DNA of 64,000 nt from contig NZ_FOET01000010.1 of the NCBI RefSeq assembly GCF_900110735.1, positions 124,001 through 188,000 on the forward strand, in the 5' to 3' direction. How positions within the stretch are numbered: position 1 is the stretch's first letter; each line of letters begins with the position of its first letter. A program made the position numbers and the translations under genes. Under the pieces are notes generated by a model. It was not told the origin of the DNA and did not search any database. It worked only from the letters and a program-made list of their open reading frames with translations. Origin of the DNA: Streptomyces radiopugnans (GTDB taxonomy: Bacteria > Actinomycetota > Actinomycetes > Streptomycetales > Streptomycetaceae). Below, one piece after another: positions 23,959 to 31,719 of the stretch.

Positions 23959-24973
23959 CCCGGTCGGCCAGGACGTAGACGCTCTCCCCGCCGCACGCGA
24001 AGGTGAGGGCGTACGAGCCGGAGACGCCCGAGCCGCCCAGCAGCACCGGCTCGACGCCCTCGCGCACCGCGGCGGCGAGCCGCTCGGCGGTCTCGCGGTG
24101 CCCCGGCGTCATGCAGACGGTGGTGCCGTCGGCGAAGACGTAGACGTCCAGCGTGCCCAGCGGGCCGGGCCGTACGTCGGCCAGCGGCGTGCGGCGCTCG
24201 GCCAGTTCCGCCAGCCGCAGGCGGGTGGACTCGTGGTCGCTGGCGGTCCCGGTGGCGCCGTCGGACTCCTCGGTGCCGTCGGAGCCCCCGGACTCCTCCA
24301 GGTCGTCGGGACCGGTCGCGGGCCCGGGGACGACGGGATCGCCGTTCAGGTCGTAGCCGGGGTGCGAGGGGTGGCGGCGGCGGGCCGCGGCCAGCTCCGC
24401 GGAGTCGGCGCCGGGTCCCTTCCCCCCGGCTGTGTGCCCGGAGTGCCCGGAGTTCCCGGGGTTGCCGGACTCCCCGGCGTCCTCGGAACCGGGCGCGGCG
24501 GGCCGCCGGACGTTCGCCCCGGACCCGGCCCCCTCCCGGTCCGTCTGGCGCGGTACGAAGGCCTCGCCCTCGTGCGTACCGCCGTCCAGGGCGCGTTCCA
24601 GCAGGGCGTCGAGCAGGGCCGGATCGAGGTCGGCGCCCTCGTACTCCGCGCCGCGCCCCTCCGGCAGGAGGCCCTCGGCCCGGTTGTCGCGGGCCTCCTG
24701 GGCGGCCCAGAAGGCGCGGGCCTCGGCCAGCTCGCGCTCGCGCTCCTCGGCGAGGGCGGCGGCGACGGCGGACCGGATCTCCTCGGCGTCCGGGGACGTA
24801 CGCGCCGGGGGAACGGAGGCGCGCGCCAGGGTCCCGCGCGCCTCGGCCGCGGCGAGCTGCACCCGCAGCTCGGTGAGCCGGCGGCGCAGGCCCAGGGCGG
24901 TGTGCAGGGCGGCGCCGCCCAGCGCCACGGCGACGGCGGCGGCCAGCAGCAGGATGAGGGATATGGCGCTCAC
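23942..24973 (-). CDS. Membrane-anchored protein with disordered linker, unknown function
   Basis: 343 residues from GTG 24973 (GGGAG 8 nt upstream). One N-terminal membrane helix (about residues 3-25) is followed by a coiled-coil stretch (about 28-55), another charged helix (65-95), a long Gly/Ser/Asp/Glu-rich disordered linker (120-240) and a compact C-terminal domain (about 255-343) with TLDVYVFADGTTVCMTPGHRETAERLA and SYALTFACGGESVYVLADRVI. Two cysteines lie in the C-domain. I do not recognise the domain; it is probably cytoplasmic, with an envelope or division role only guessed. Confidence 0.65.
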   Translation of the reverse strand: MSAISLILLLAAAVAVALGGAALHTALGLRRRLTELRVQLAAAEARGTLARASVPPARTSPDAEEIRSAVAAALAEERERELAEARAFWAAQEARDNRAEGLLPEGRGAEYEGADLDPALLDALLERALDGGTHEGEAFVPRQTDREGAGSGANVRRPAAPGSEDAGESGNPGNSGHSGHTAGGKGPGADSAELAAARRRHPSHPGYDLNGDPVVPGPATGPDDLEESGGSDGTEESDGATGTASDHESTRLRLAELAERRTPLADVRPGPLGTLDVYVFADGTTVCMTPGHRETAERLAAAVREGVEPVLLGGSGVSGSYALTFACGGESVYVLADRVIVSL

Positions 24974-25282
24974 TGACGTACTCCCGGTTGGAACTCCGAT
25001 CCCTGAATTCCTATCGCAGCCGGAGGGGAATCTCCTGTCGAGCGGTGCGCCGGGCACCGCCAAAAGGGCGTGCGCGGACCTCCGTGCGGACCAATGGAAC
25101 CCCTGTGAGCAGGGAAGACGGCGAGCCCCCAGGACATAGATCACATCCTGGGGGCTCTTCGGTCTCACCGGTGCATCGACGGCGCGCCGACGGTGGTTCA
25201 GATCACATCGTGCGCCGGTCCGGTGTGACACGGACCACGCGGCGGCGGGGCCGCGACCGGGGCCCGTACGTCCGGGGCCGGT

Positions 25283-26503
25283 TCAGCTCAGGCGCTCGAT
25301 GACCATGGCCATGCCCTGGCCGCCGCCGACGCACATCGTCTCCAGACCGAACTGCTTGTCGTGCCACTGGAGGGAGTTGATCAGCGTGGTGGTGATGCGG
25401 GCGCCGGTCATGCCGAAGGGGTGGCCGACGGCGATGGCGCCGCCGTTGACGTTGAGCTTGTCCACGTCGATGCCGAGGTCCCGGTAGGAGGGGATCACCT
25501 GGGCGGCGAACGCCTCGTTGATCTCCACCAGGTCGATGTCGTCGATGGTCATGCCGGCCAGCTTCAGCGCCCTCCTCGACGCCTCGACCGGACCCAGGCC
25601 CATGATCTCGGGGGACAGGCCGGAGACGCCGGTGGAGACGATCCGGGCCAGCGGGGTGATGCCCAGCTCGCGCGCCTTGGTGTCGGACATGATCACCAGC
25701 GCGGCGGCGCCGTCGTTGAGCGGGCAGCAGTTGCCCGCGGTGACCAGGCCGTCGGGGCGGAAGACGGGCTTGAGGCCCTGCACGCCCTCCAGGGTCACGC
25801 CCGCGCGCGGGCCGTCGTCCTTGGAGACGACCGTGCCGTCGGGCAGCGTGACCGGGGTGATCTCGCGCTCCCAGAAGCCGGCGGCGATGGCCTTCTCGGC
25901 GAGGTTCTGCGAGCGCACGCCGAACTCGTCCATGTCCTGCCGGGTGACGCCCTTGAGGCGGGCGAGGTTCTCGGCGGTCTGGCCCATGGCGATGTAGACG
26001 TCGGGCAGCTCGCCGTCCTCGCGCGGGTCGTGCCAGCCCTCGCCGCCGTTCTCGGCGCGGGCCGCGGTGCGCGCCTCGGCGTCGGCGAAGACCGGGTTGT
26101 GGGTGCCGGGCATGCCGTCGGAGGTGCCGTTGACCGAGCGGGAGACCGTCTCGACGCCGGCCGAGACGAACACGTCGCCCTCGCCCGCCTTGATGGCGTG
26201 CATGGCCATGCGGGTGGTCTGCAGCGAGGACGAGCAGTAGCGGGTGACGGTGCAGCCCGGCAGGTGGTCCATCCCCATCTGGACGGCGACGACGCGGCCG
26301 AGGTTGTGGCCCTGCTCGCCGCCGGGCAGGCCGCAGCCCAGCATCAGGTCGTCGATCTCGGTCGGGTCCAGCTGCGGCACCTTGTCCAGCGCGGCCTTGA
26401 CGATGCCGGCGGTCAGGTCGTCCGGGCGGACGTCTTTGAGCGAGCCCTTGAAGGCGCGTCCGATCGGCGAACGGGCTGCTGAGACGATCACGGCTTCGGG
26501 CAT
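25283..26503 (-). CDS. Acetyl-CoA acetyltransferase (thiolase)
   Basis: 406 residues. ATG 26503 is preferred over GTG 26506 because GGAG then sits 5 nt away. The three catalytic blocks are intact: nucleophilic Cys in RYCSSSLQTT (about residue 90), NVNGGAIAVGHPFGMTGAR with the active His, and Cys in ETMCVGGGQGMAM. EINEAFAAQ is also present. It cleaves 3-ketoacyl-CoA in beta-oxidation or condenses acetyl-CoA; the wording fits FadA-type enzymes. It stands alone. Its promoter holds the 10-mer AACGGTAGTT also found before the acyl-CoA dehydrogenase gene at 54703. Confidence 0.93.
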   Translation of the reverse strand: MPEAVIVSAARSPIGRAFKGSLKDVRPDDLTAGIVKAALDKVPQLDPTEIDDLMLGCGLPGGEQGHNLGRVVAVQMGMDHLPGCTVTRYCSSSLQTTRMAMHAIKAGEGDVFVSAGVETVSRSVNGTSDGMPGTHNPVFADAEARTAARAENGGEGWHDPREDGELPDVYIAMGQTAENLARLKGVTRQDMDEFGVRSQNLAEKAIAAGFWEREITPVTLPDGTVVSKDDGPRAGVTLEGVQGLKPVFRPDGLVTAGNCCPLNDGAAALVIMSDTKARELGITPLARIVSTGVSGLSPEIMGLGPVEASRRALKLAGMTIDDIDLVEINEAFAAQVIPSYRDLGIDVDKLNVNGGAIAVGHPFGMTGARITTTLINSLQWHDKQFGLETMCVGGGQGMAMVIERLS

Positions 26504-26546
26504 CACGGCTCCAGGGAACGAGGGCGGAGGGCTGTGGATGCTTGGA

Positions 26547-26556
26547 AACTACCGTT
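26547..26556 (-). promoter_or_regulatory. Candidate fatty-acid operator in thiolase promoter
   Basis: AACGGTAGTT on the minus strand (AAC-GGTA-GTT, an inverted repeat with a 4-nt centre), 44 nt before ATG 26503 and within the likely -10 region. Identical to 54663-54672. Confidence 0.5.
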
Positions 26557-26721
26557 CCGTAAGGCGGCGGTCACGACTCGCCACGTGTGATCCGGGCCTC
26601 TTTTCTAAGCGCTTGCTCAGCTCCGCCCGTTCGCCGTGCCACCTCGGACCGCCCGGGGCCGTCCCGGACCGCGTCCTGTGCCGCTCGGGGCCGCATGGGC
26701 CGTACGGCAGGGCGCGTGGGC

Positions 26722-26767
26722 GGGATCCGCCGGGCGCGGACCGTACGGCCCGCGCCCGGCGGATCCC
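26722..26767. terminator. Terminator of the GDSL hydrolase gene
   Basis: 17-bp perfect stem GGGATCCGCCGGGCGCG / CGCGCCCGGCGGATCCC around a 12-nt loop, 9 nt after the stop of the minus-strand gene. Confidence 0.75.
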
Positions 26768-26776
26768 ACCTGGTCC

Positions 26777-27922
26777 TCAGCGGAGCGGCGTCCGGACGTC
26801 CCCGCCTCCGGCGCCCGCGGGCTCGGGCGTCCCGGGCCGTTCGGCCACCGCGATCACACCGGCCGCCGGCAGCCGCCTGCGGCGGCGGCGCCTCAGCAGC
26901 GCCAGGGGGCCGCGCGTCCCCGAGACCTCCGTACCGCCCTCCCCGGCCGCCGCGGCCGCCGCGGCCTCGACGGGGAGGGCCTCCTCGGCGGGAAGGATCC
27001 CCGCGCGGCACGCGGCGCCGGGGTCATCGGCGTAACCGGGGGCGCCGGGACGCTCGTCTTCCTCGGGCCACAGGCCCAGTGCGGCGCAGAGCGTGGGCAG
27101 GAAGGCCATGGCGGCGGTCGCGTAGCCCTCCGCCGAAGGGTGGTAGTTGTCGGGGCCGAACAGTTCGCGCGGGTTCGCCTCGAACTCCGGGCCGAGCAGA
27201 TCGCCCAGCGAGACGGTCCGGCCGCCCCGCTCCACCACCGCGACCGTCTGGGCCGCCGCGAGCCGGCGGCTCATCCGGCGGGCCAGCCAGCGCAGCGGCT
27301 GGGCGACCGGCTCGACCGTGCCCAGGTCCGGGCAGGTGCCCACCACCACCTCGGACCCGGCCGCCCGCAGCCGCGCCACCGCGTCCGAGAGCAGCCGCAC
27401 CGAGACGGCGGGCGGTACGCGGTGGGTGACGTCGTTCGCGCCGATCATGACGACGCACACGTCGGGAGCGCCGTCGCCGTCGATGCCGCCGTTCTCCAGC
27501 AGCCGCGACACCTGGCGGTCCAGGTCGTCCGAGCACGCCCCCGACAGCGCCACGTTGCGCAGCCGCACCGGACGCTCCGCCACCGCGGCCAGACCCGCGG
27601 CAAGCAGCGCGCCCGGGGTCTGCCTCGGCCGGTGGACGCCCTGCCCGGCGGCGGTGGAGTCGCCGAGCAGCGCCAGCCGCAGCGGTGTGGCCTGCGCGCC
27701 CGGCCCGAGGGCGGCGACGGCCGTGCCGTACACCCCGTCCGCCACCGGCGGCACGTCGTCCGAGCCGCCCACCCGGCGCCGCGCCAGCCGCACCTCGGCC
27801 ATCAGCAGGCCGACGGCCGCCCCGCCGAGCAGCCCGGCCCCTCCGCCGCCGTACGCCGCGGCGGTCGCGATCCTGCGCGCCACTCTCGCCCCGGACACCG
27901 GTCCGGGCACAGCCCTCGCCAT
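26777..27922 (-). CDS. SGNH/GDSL-family hydrolase, membrane-anchored
   Basis: 381 residues from ATG 27922 with GGAGG 5 nt upstream. An N-terminal membrane or signal helix (about 18-42) is followed by an SGNH hydrolase domain: block I LLGDSTAAGQG (nucleophile Ser near residue 90), block III GANDVT (about 165) and block V DNYHPSAEGY (Asp/His near 265). The C-terminus is a long disordered tail with an R-rich stretch. Such enzymes are esterases or lipases; the substrate cannot be told. It diverges from cbs. Confidence 0.88.
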   Translation of the reverse strand: MARAVPGPVSGARVARRIATAAAYGGGGAGLLGGAAVGLLMAEVRLARRRVGGSDDVPPVADGVYGTAVAALGPGAQATPLRLALLGDSTAAGQGVHRPRQTPGALLAAGLAAVAERPVRLRNVALSGACSDDLDRQVSRLLENGGIDGDGAPDVCVVMIGANDVTHRVPPAVSVRLLSDAVARLRAAGSEVVVGTCPDLGTVEPVAQPLRWLARRMSRRLAAAQTVAVVERGGRTVSLGDLLGPEFEANPRELFGPDNYHPSAEGYATAAMAFLPTLCAALGLWPEEDERPGAPGYADDPGAACRAGILPAEEALPVEAAAAAAAGEGGTEVSGTRGPLALLRRRRRRRLPAAGVIAVAERPGTPEPAGAGGGDVRTPLR

Positions 27923-28060
27923 CGGGCCCTCCGTTCCGCCGCGCCCCCGCAGCCTCCTCGCGCCCCGTGCGCGCGCCCCGTAGGCTCGGCGCGCGGTCCG
28001 TGCGGCACCCGCACGTCACTATGGGTGTCATGCCCAGTACAGGGCGCTGCGCAACGCGCG

Positions 28061-28089
28061 TCAACGGGACTCCGGCGTCCCCCTAGGCT
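28061..28089 (+). promoter_or_regulatory. Promoter of cbs
   Basis: TCAACG (28061-28066), 17-nt spacer, TAGGCT (28084-28089). Leader about 42 nt with GGAG before GTG 28138. Confidence 0.45.
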
Positions 28090-28137
28090 GGCTGTACGGG
28101 CAGGCGACGGCGACTGCCCCCGAGTGCGGAGAACCAG

Positions 28138-29547
28138 GTGCAGTATCACGATTCGATGATCGAGCTTGTCGGCAACACCCCGCTGGTCAAGCTGAACAAC
28201 GTGGCGGCGGGGATCCGGGCCACCGTTCTGGCCAAGGTCGAGTACTTCAACCCGGGCGGCTCGGTGAAGGACCGGATCGCGGTCCGGATGATCGAGGCCG
28301 CCGAACGCTCCGGCGAGCTGAAGCCGGGCGGCGTCATCGTCGAGCCCACCTCCGGCAACACCGGGGTGGGGCTGGCGATCGTGGCCCAGCAGAAGGGCTA
28401 CCGCTGCATCTTCGTCTGCCCGGACAAGGTGTCCACGGACAAGATCAACACACTGCGAGCGTACGGCGCCGAGGTCGTGGTCTGCCCCACCGCGGTCGAC
28501 CCCGAGCACCCCGACTCCTACTACAACGTCTCCGACCGGCTGGTGCGCGAGACGCCGGGCGCGTGGAAGCCGGACCAGTACAGCAATCCGAACAACCCGC
28601 TCTCCCACTACGAGACCACCGGTCCCGAGCTGTGGGAGCAGACGGACGGCAGGATCACCCACTTCGTGGCCGGCATCGGCACCGGCGGCACCATCAGCGG
28701 CATCGGCCGCTACCTCAAGGAGGTCTCCGGCGGGAAGGTGCGGATCGTCGGCGCCGACCCGGAGGGCTCGGTGTACTCCGGCGGCTCGGGGCGCCCCTAT
28801 CTGGTGGAGGGCGTCGGCGAGGACTTCTGGCCCAGCGCCTACGACCCCGAGGTGACGGACGAGATCGTCGCCGTCTCCGACAAGGACTCCTTCCGGATGA
28901 CGCGGCGGCTGGCCCGCGAGGAGGGCCTGCTGGTCGGCGGCTCCTGCGGCATGGCCGTGGTCGCGGCGCTGCGCGTGGCCGAGCGCCTCGGGGAGGACGA
29001 CACGGTCGTCGTCCTGCTGCCGGACGGCGGGCGCGGCTACCTCTCGAAGATCTTCAACGACGAGTGGATGGCGGACTACGGCTTCCTGGAGGAGGGCGAG
29101 CCCACCCAGGCCCGCGTCGGCGACGTACTGCGCCGCAAGGAGGGCGGGCTGCCCTCGCTGGTCCACATGCACCCCGAGGAGACGGTCGGCGAGGCCGTCG
29201 AGGTGCTGCGCGAGTACGGCGTCTCGCAGATGCCCGTGGTCAAGCCCGGCGCCGGGCACCCGGACGTGATGGCGGCCGAGGTCGTCGGCTCGATCGTCGA
29301 ACGCGACCTGCTGGACGCGCTGTTCACCGGACGCGCGAAGCTGGAGGACCCGCTGGAGGCCCACATGAGCGCACCGCTGCCGCAGGTCGGCTCGGGCGAG
29401 CCGGTCGCCGACCTGATGGCGGTGCTGGAGGGGGCCGACGCGGCGATCGTGCTGGTGGAGGGCAAGCCGACCGGGGTGGTCAGCCGCCAGGACCTGCTGG
29501 CCTTCCTCACCCGGAGCAGCGCGGCCGGAAGCGGCGGGACGGAGTAG
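28138..29547 (+). CDS. cbs: Cystathionine beta-synthase
   Basis: 469 residues from GTG 28138. PLP fold-type II domain (about 1-320): PLP Lys in GGSVKDR (near residue 43), EPTSGNTGVGLA, and phosphate cup GIGTGGTISG. Two C-terminal CBS domains (about 335-465) give the full-length CBS architecture rather than a plain cysteine synthase. It condenses serine and homocysteine to cystathionine in reverse transsulfuration; CBS domains usually bind adenosyl compounds. DPEHPDSYYNVSDRLV near 125 supports CBS. Confidence 0.93.
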   Translation: MQYHDSMIELVGNTPLVKLNNVAAGIRATVLAKVEYFNPGGSVKDRIAVRMIEAAERSGELKPGGVIVEPTSGNTGVGLAIVAQQKGYRCIFVCPDKVSTDKINTLRAYGAEVVVCPTAVDPEHPDSYYNVSDRLVRETPGAWKPDQYSNPNNPLSHYETTGPELWEQTDGRITHFVAGIGTGGTISGIGRYLKEVSGGKVRIVGADPEGSVYSGGSGRPYLVEGVGEDFWPSAYDPEVTDEIVAVSDKDSFRMTRRLAREEGLLVGGSCGMAVVAALRVAERLGEDDTVVVLLPDGGRGYLSKIFNDEWMADYGFLEEGEPTQARVGDVLRRKEGGLPSLVHMHPEETVGEAVEVLREYGVSQMPVVKPGAGHPDVMAAEVVGSIVERDLLDALFTGRAKLEDPLEAHMSAPLPQVGSGEPVADLMAVLEGADAAIVLVEGKPTGVVSRQDLLAFLTRSSAAGSGGTE

Positions 29548-29741
29548 GTACCAGGCCGTCACGGCCCGGAAAAACGCGCTTAACACCCGTCGGGCACTGT
29601 GGTGTCCAACGGCGCGGAGGACCACGGAGCGGCTCCCGGACTCCTCCCGGCGCCCGGGACGCGGGCCCGACCCGGCCACGCGTCCTCGCGGGGACCGCCG
29701 TCGTCCCGCCCCTGGTGTCCGCACCGGGGTGCGGCGGTCCC

Positions 29742-29799
29742 CGCGCGACTCCTCCGCGCGACTCCTCCGCGCGACTCCTCCGCGCGACTCCTCCGCGCG
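29742..29799. repeat. 13-nt tandem repeat CGCGCGACTCCTC, 4.5 copies
   Basis: Four exact head-to-tail copies starting at 29742, 29755, 29768 and 29781, plus a 6-nt partial copy. Non-coding and probably length-variable. Confidence 0.9.
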
Positions 29800-29943
29800 G
29801 GCCCCGCGCGCAGGGCACGCGAGCCCTCGGCGCAGCCCTCTCGCGCGGCGGGCGTGCGCGCCCGTCTCGCGGGCCGGTCCGGTCCCGCCCCACCGTCCCC
29901 GGCCCGGCCCGGGCTCTCCGCATGTGCGCGTCCCGGCGGGCCG

Positions 29944-29972
29944 GGCCGATACTGGCCGATACTGAATAGGCT
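29944..29972 (+). promoter_or_regulatory. RpiR-gene promoter with phased direct repeat
   Basis: GGCCGATACT twice in a row (29944-29963, exactly one helical turn), then TAGGCT (29967-29972) as -10. The repeat covers the -35 position, so it may be a regulator site. Confidence 0.5.
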
Positions 29973-30021
29973 TATGCGGAGCAGGAAGGTCCTGAAGAGG
30001 GCCGGCGGGGCGGAGGGGCAG

Positions 30022-30900
30022 GTGGGCACGGTGAGCGGTGCGGGCGCGCGGCTGCTGAGGATGTTCGAGGGGCACCGGCTGACCCCCACCCAGCGGCGGA
30101 TCGCCCACTGCATGGTGCGGCGCGCGGACGACGCACCGTTCCTGTCCAGCGTGGAGCTGGCGGAGCTGGCCGGTGTCAGCCAGCCGTCGGTGACCCGCTT
30201 CGCCGTGGCACTGGGCTTCGACGGCTATCCGGCGCTGCGCAGACATCTGCGCGAAGCCCTACCCGTGCCCTCGGAGGGCGGTGCTTCCGGTGCGGGAGCG
30301 GGCGGGGCGGACGGCGGCGGCATGGCGGGCAACGCGTACCAGCAGGCCGTGCACGCCGAGATCGAGAACCTGCGGCAGCTGGCCGCGCAACTGGCCGACC
30401 CCGCCCCCGTCGCCGAGGCCGGGAGCCTGCTGGCCGCCTCCCGCCCGCTGCCCGTCCTGGGGCTGCGGGCCGCCGCCGCGCAGGCCCGCGGCTTCGCGTA
30501 CTTCGCCGCCAAGGTGCACCCGGACGTACGGTTGCTGGACGAGGGCGGCTCGATGCTGGACGACCGCCTCGACGCCGCGGTGCGGGCCGGGGCGAGCGCG
30601 CTGCTGTGCTTCGCGCTGCCGCGCCACCCGCGCGAGACGGTGGCGGCGCTGGAGCGCGCCCGGGAGGCCGGGCTGCGGATCGTCACCGTCGCCGACAGCG
30701 TCTTCGCGCCCGTCGCCCGCCCGGGCGACCTGCTGCTGCCCGCCGCCGTCGGGACCGCGCTGTCCTTCGACACCGCCTGCTCGCCCATGATGCTGGGACG
30801 GGTGCTGCTGGAGGCGATGTGCGACGAACTGCCCGACGCGCAGGCCCGGCTGGAGGACTTCGACGCGCGCGCCGCCCGACGGGGGCTGTTCGCAGACTGA
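30022..30900 (+). CDS. RpiR-family transcriptional regulator (HTH + SIS)
   Basis: 292 residues. An ATG at 29974 is 2 nt after the -10 box and would precede the transcript; GTG 30022 has GGAGGGG just upstream and is used. N-terminal HTH_6 domain (about 1-78) with LTPTQRRIAHCMVRRAD and VSQPSVTRFAVALGFDGYPALRRHL, then a SIS sugar-phosphate-binding domain (about 115-270). RpiR proteins sense phosphosugars or catabolic intermediates. It lies close to the hut operon and may control it, but no binding site proves this. Confidence 0.88.
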   Translation: MGTVSGAGARLLRMFEGHRLTPTQRRIAHCMVRRADDAPFLSSVELAELAGVSQPSVTRFAVALGFDGYPALRRHLREALPVPSEGGASGAGAGGADGGGMAGNAYQQAVHAEIENLRQLAAQLADPAPVAEAGSLLAASRPLPVLGLRAAAAQARGFAYFAAKVHPDVRLLDEGGSMLDDRLDAAVRAGASALLCFALPRHPRETVAALERAREAGLRIVTVADSVFAPVARPGDLLLPAAVGTALSFDTACSPMMLGRVLLEAMCDELPDAQARLEDFDARAARRGLFAD

Positions 30901-31092
30901 CCGGCGCGGCCGGGCGCCGTACGCCGGATGCCGGACGGGATCCGGGCGGGCGCCGGGCGGGATCAGCCGTTCTCTCAGGCGAATCTCATCATCCCTCAGT
31001 ACGCTTTCGCACCGAGCGAGCCGTCACGCGGTGACACGGTGGCGGCACACGGCCGAACGGAGACCGTACCGAAGGGAACGAGGAGGGCTGCC

Positions 31093-31719
31093 GTGGGACG
31101 GGGAGCGTACGCGCTGGCGAGGGTCGCGGTGTACACGCGGACGGCGGGCACCGCACTGTGGTGGACCGGAGTGGCGGCCGCGGGCGCCGGCCTGGCCGTA
31201 CCGGGACTGACCGGGCGGCGCATCGGGATCCTGGGCGGGGCCGCGCTCCTCCTCGTGGCGGCCGTGGCGGCCTTCCTGGCGCGCCGCCGCCGCTGCGCCG
31301 GACTGATCAAGGCGTCGACCGCGGCGGGCAAGTGGGTGGTGCTCCACGACCGCGCGGTGACCGTGCGCGCCTGGCTGCGCAGGCGCCGCTGGTGGCTGGC
31401 CGCCGCCTTCCTGTCCGCCGTGGCCTCGTCCCTGGCCGCCCCGGCCGCCGGCGGCATGCTGCTGGCCGGGGCCGGCGCGGGCCTGTGGGCCAAGGCGGTG
31501 TGGCTGGGCCGCTGGGAGCGGCGCAACGAGAAGCTGCTGTGGGTGCGCCCGGAGTGGGCGGACGGGCGCAGCCCGTCCCGCAAGGACGTGCGCGGCTGGA
31601 TGACCACCGGCCCGCTGGCCGGGGACGCCGCGCCGGGCGGCGCCCGCCGCCGGTCCCCGGCGCCGGGCGCGGCCCGGGAGCGCCGCCCCCGGGCGCGGGT
31701 CACGGCCGCGGCGCGGTGA
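31093..31719 (+). CDS. Multi-pass membrane protein, unknown function
   Basis: 208 residues from GTG 31093, chosen for GAGGAGG 6-7 nt upstream; upstream codons look non-coding. Four hydrophobic segments in two pairs (about residues 18-40, 44-62, 97-115, 117-137) are followed by WERRNEKLLWVRPEWADGRSPSRKDVRGWM and an Arg/Pro-rich tail. I do not recognise it. The last 20 nt overlap the end of the convergent decarboxylase-like gene. Confidence 0.65.
   Translation: MGRGAYALARVAVYTRTAGTALWWTGVAAAGAGLAVPGLTGRRIGILGGAALLLVAAVAAFLARRRRCAGLIKASTAAGKWVVLHDRAVTVRAWLRRRRWWLAAAFLSAVASSLAAPAAGGMLLAGAGAGLWAKAVWLGRWERRNEKLLWVRPEWADGRSPSRKDVRGWMTTGPLAGDAAPGGARRRSPAPGAARERRPRARVTAAAR

Larger units (their letters stand above)
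29548..30021. other. Intergenic region between cbs and the RpiR gene (474 nt)
   Basis: Holds a 13-nt tandem repeat (29742-29799), a 10-bp direct repeat (29944-29963) and the TAGGCT promoter of the RpiR gene. Frames through the repeat are arginine-rich on both strands and do not look coding. Confidence 0.55.

Noticed and set aside
26605..26618. TGAGCAAGCGCTTA (minus strand) as a KstR2-type operator of thiolase
   Set aside because: Two positions deviate from the remembered consensus and it lies about 105 nt from the start; too weak to claim.
29507..29923. Minus-strand 138-codon frame through the 13-nt repeat
   Set aside because: Composed of Arg/Gly/Pro with repeat-derived peptides, no recognisable start region or family.
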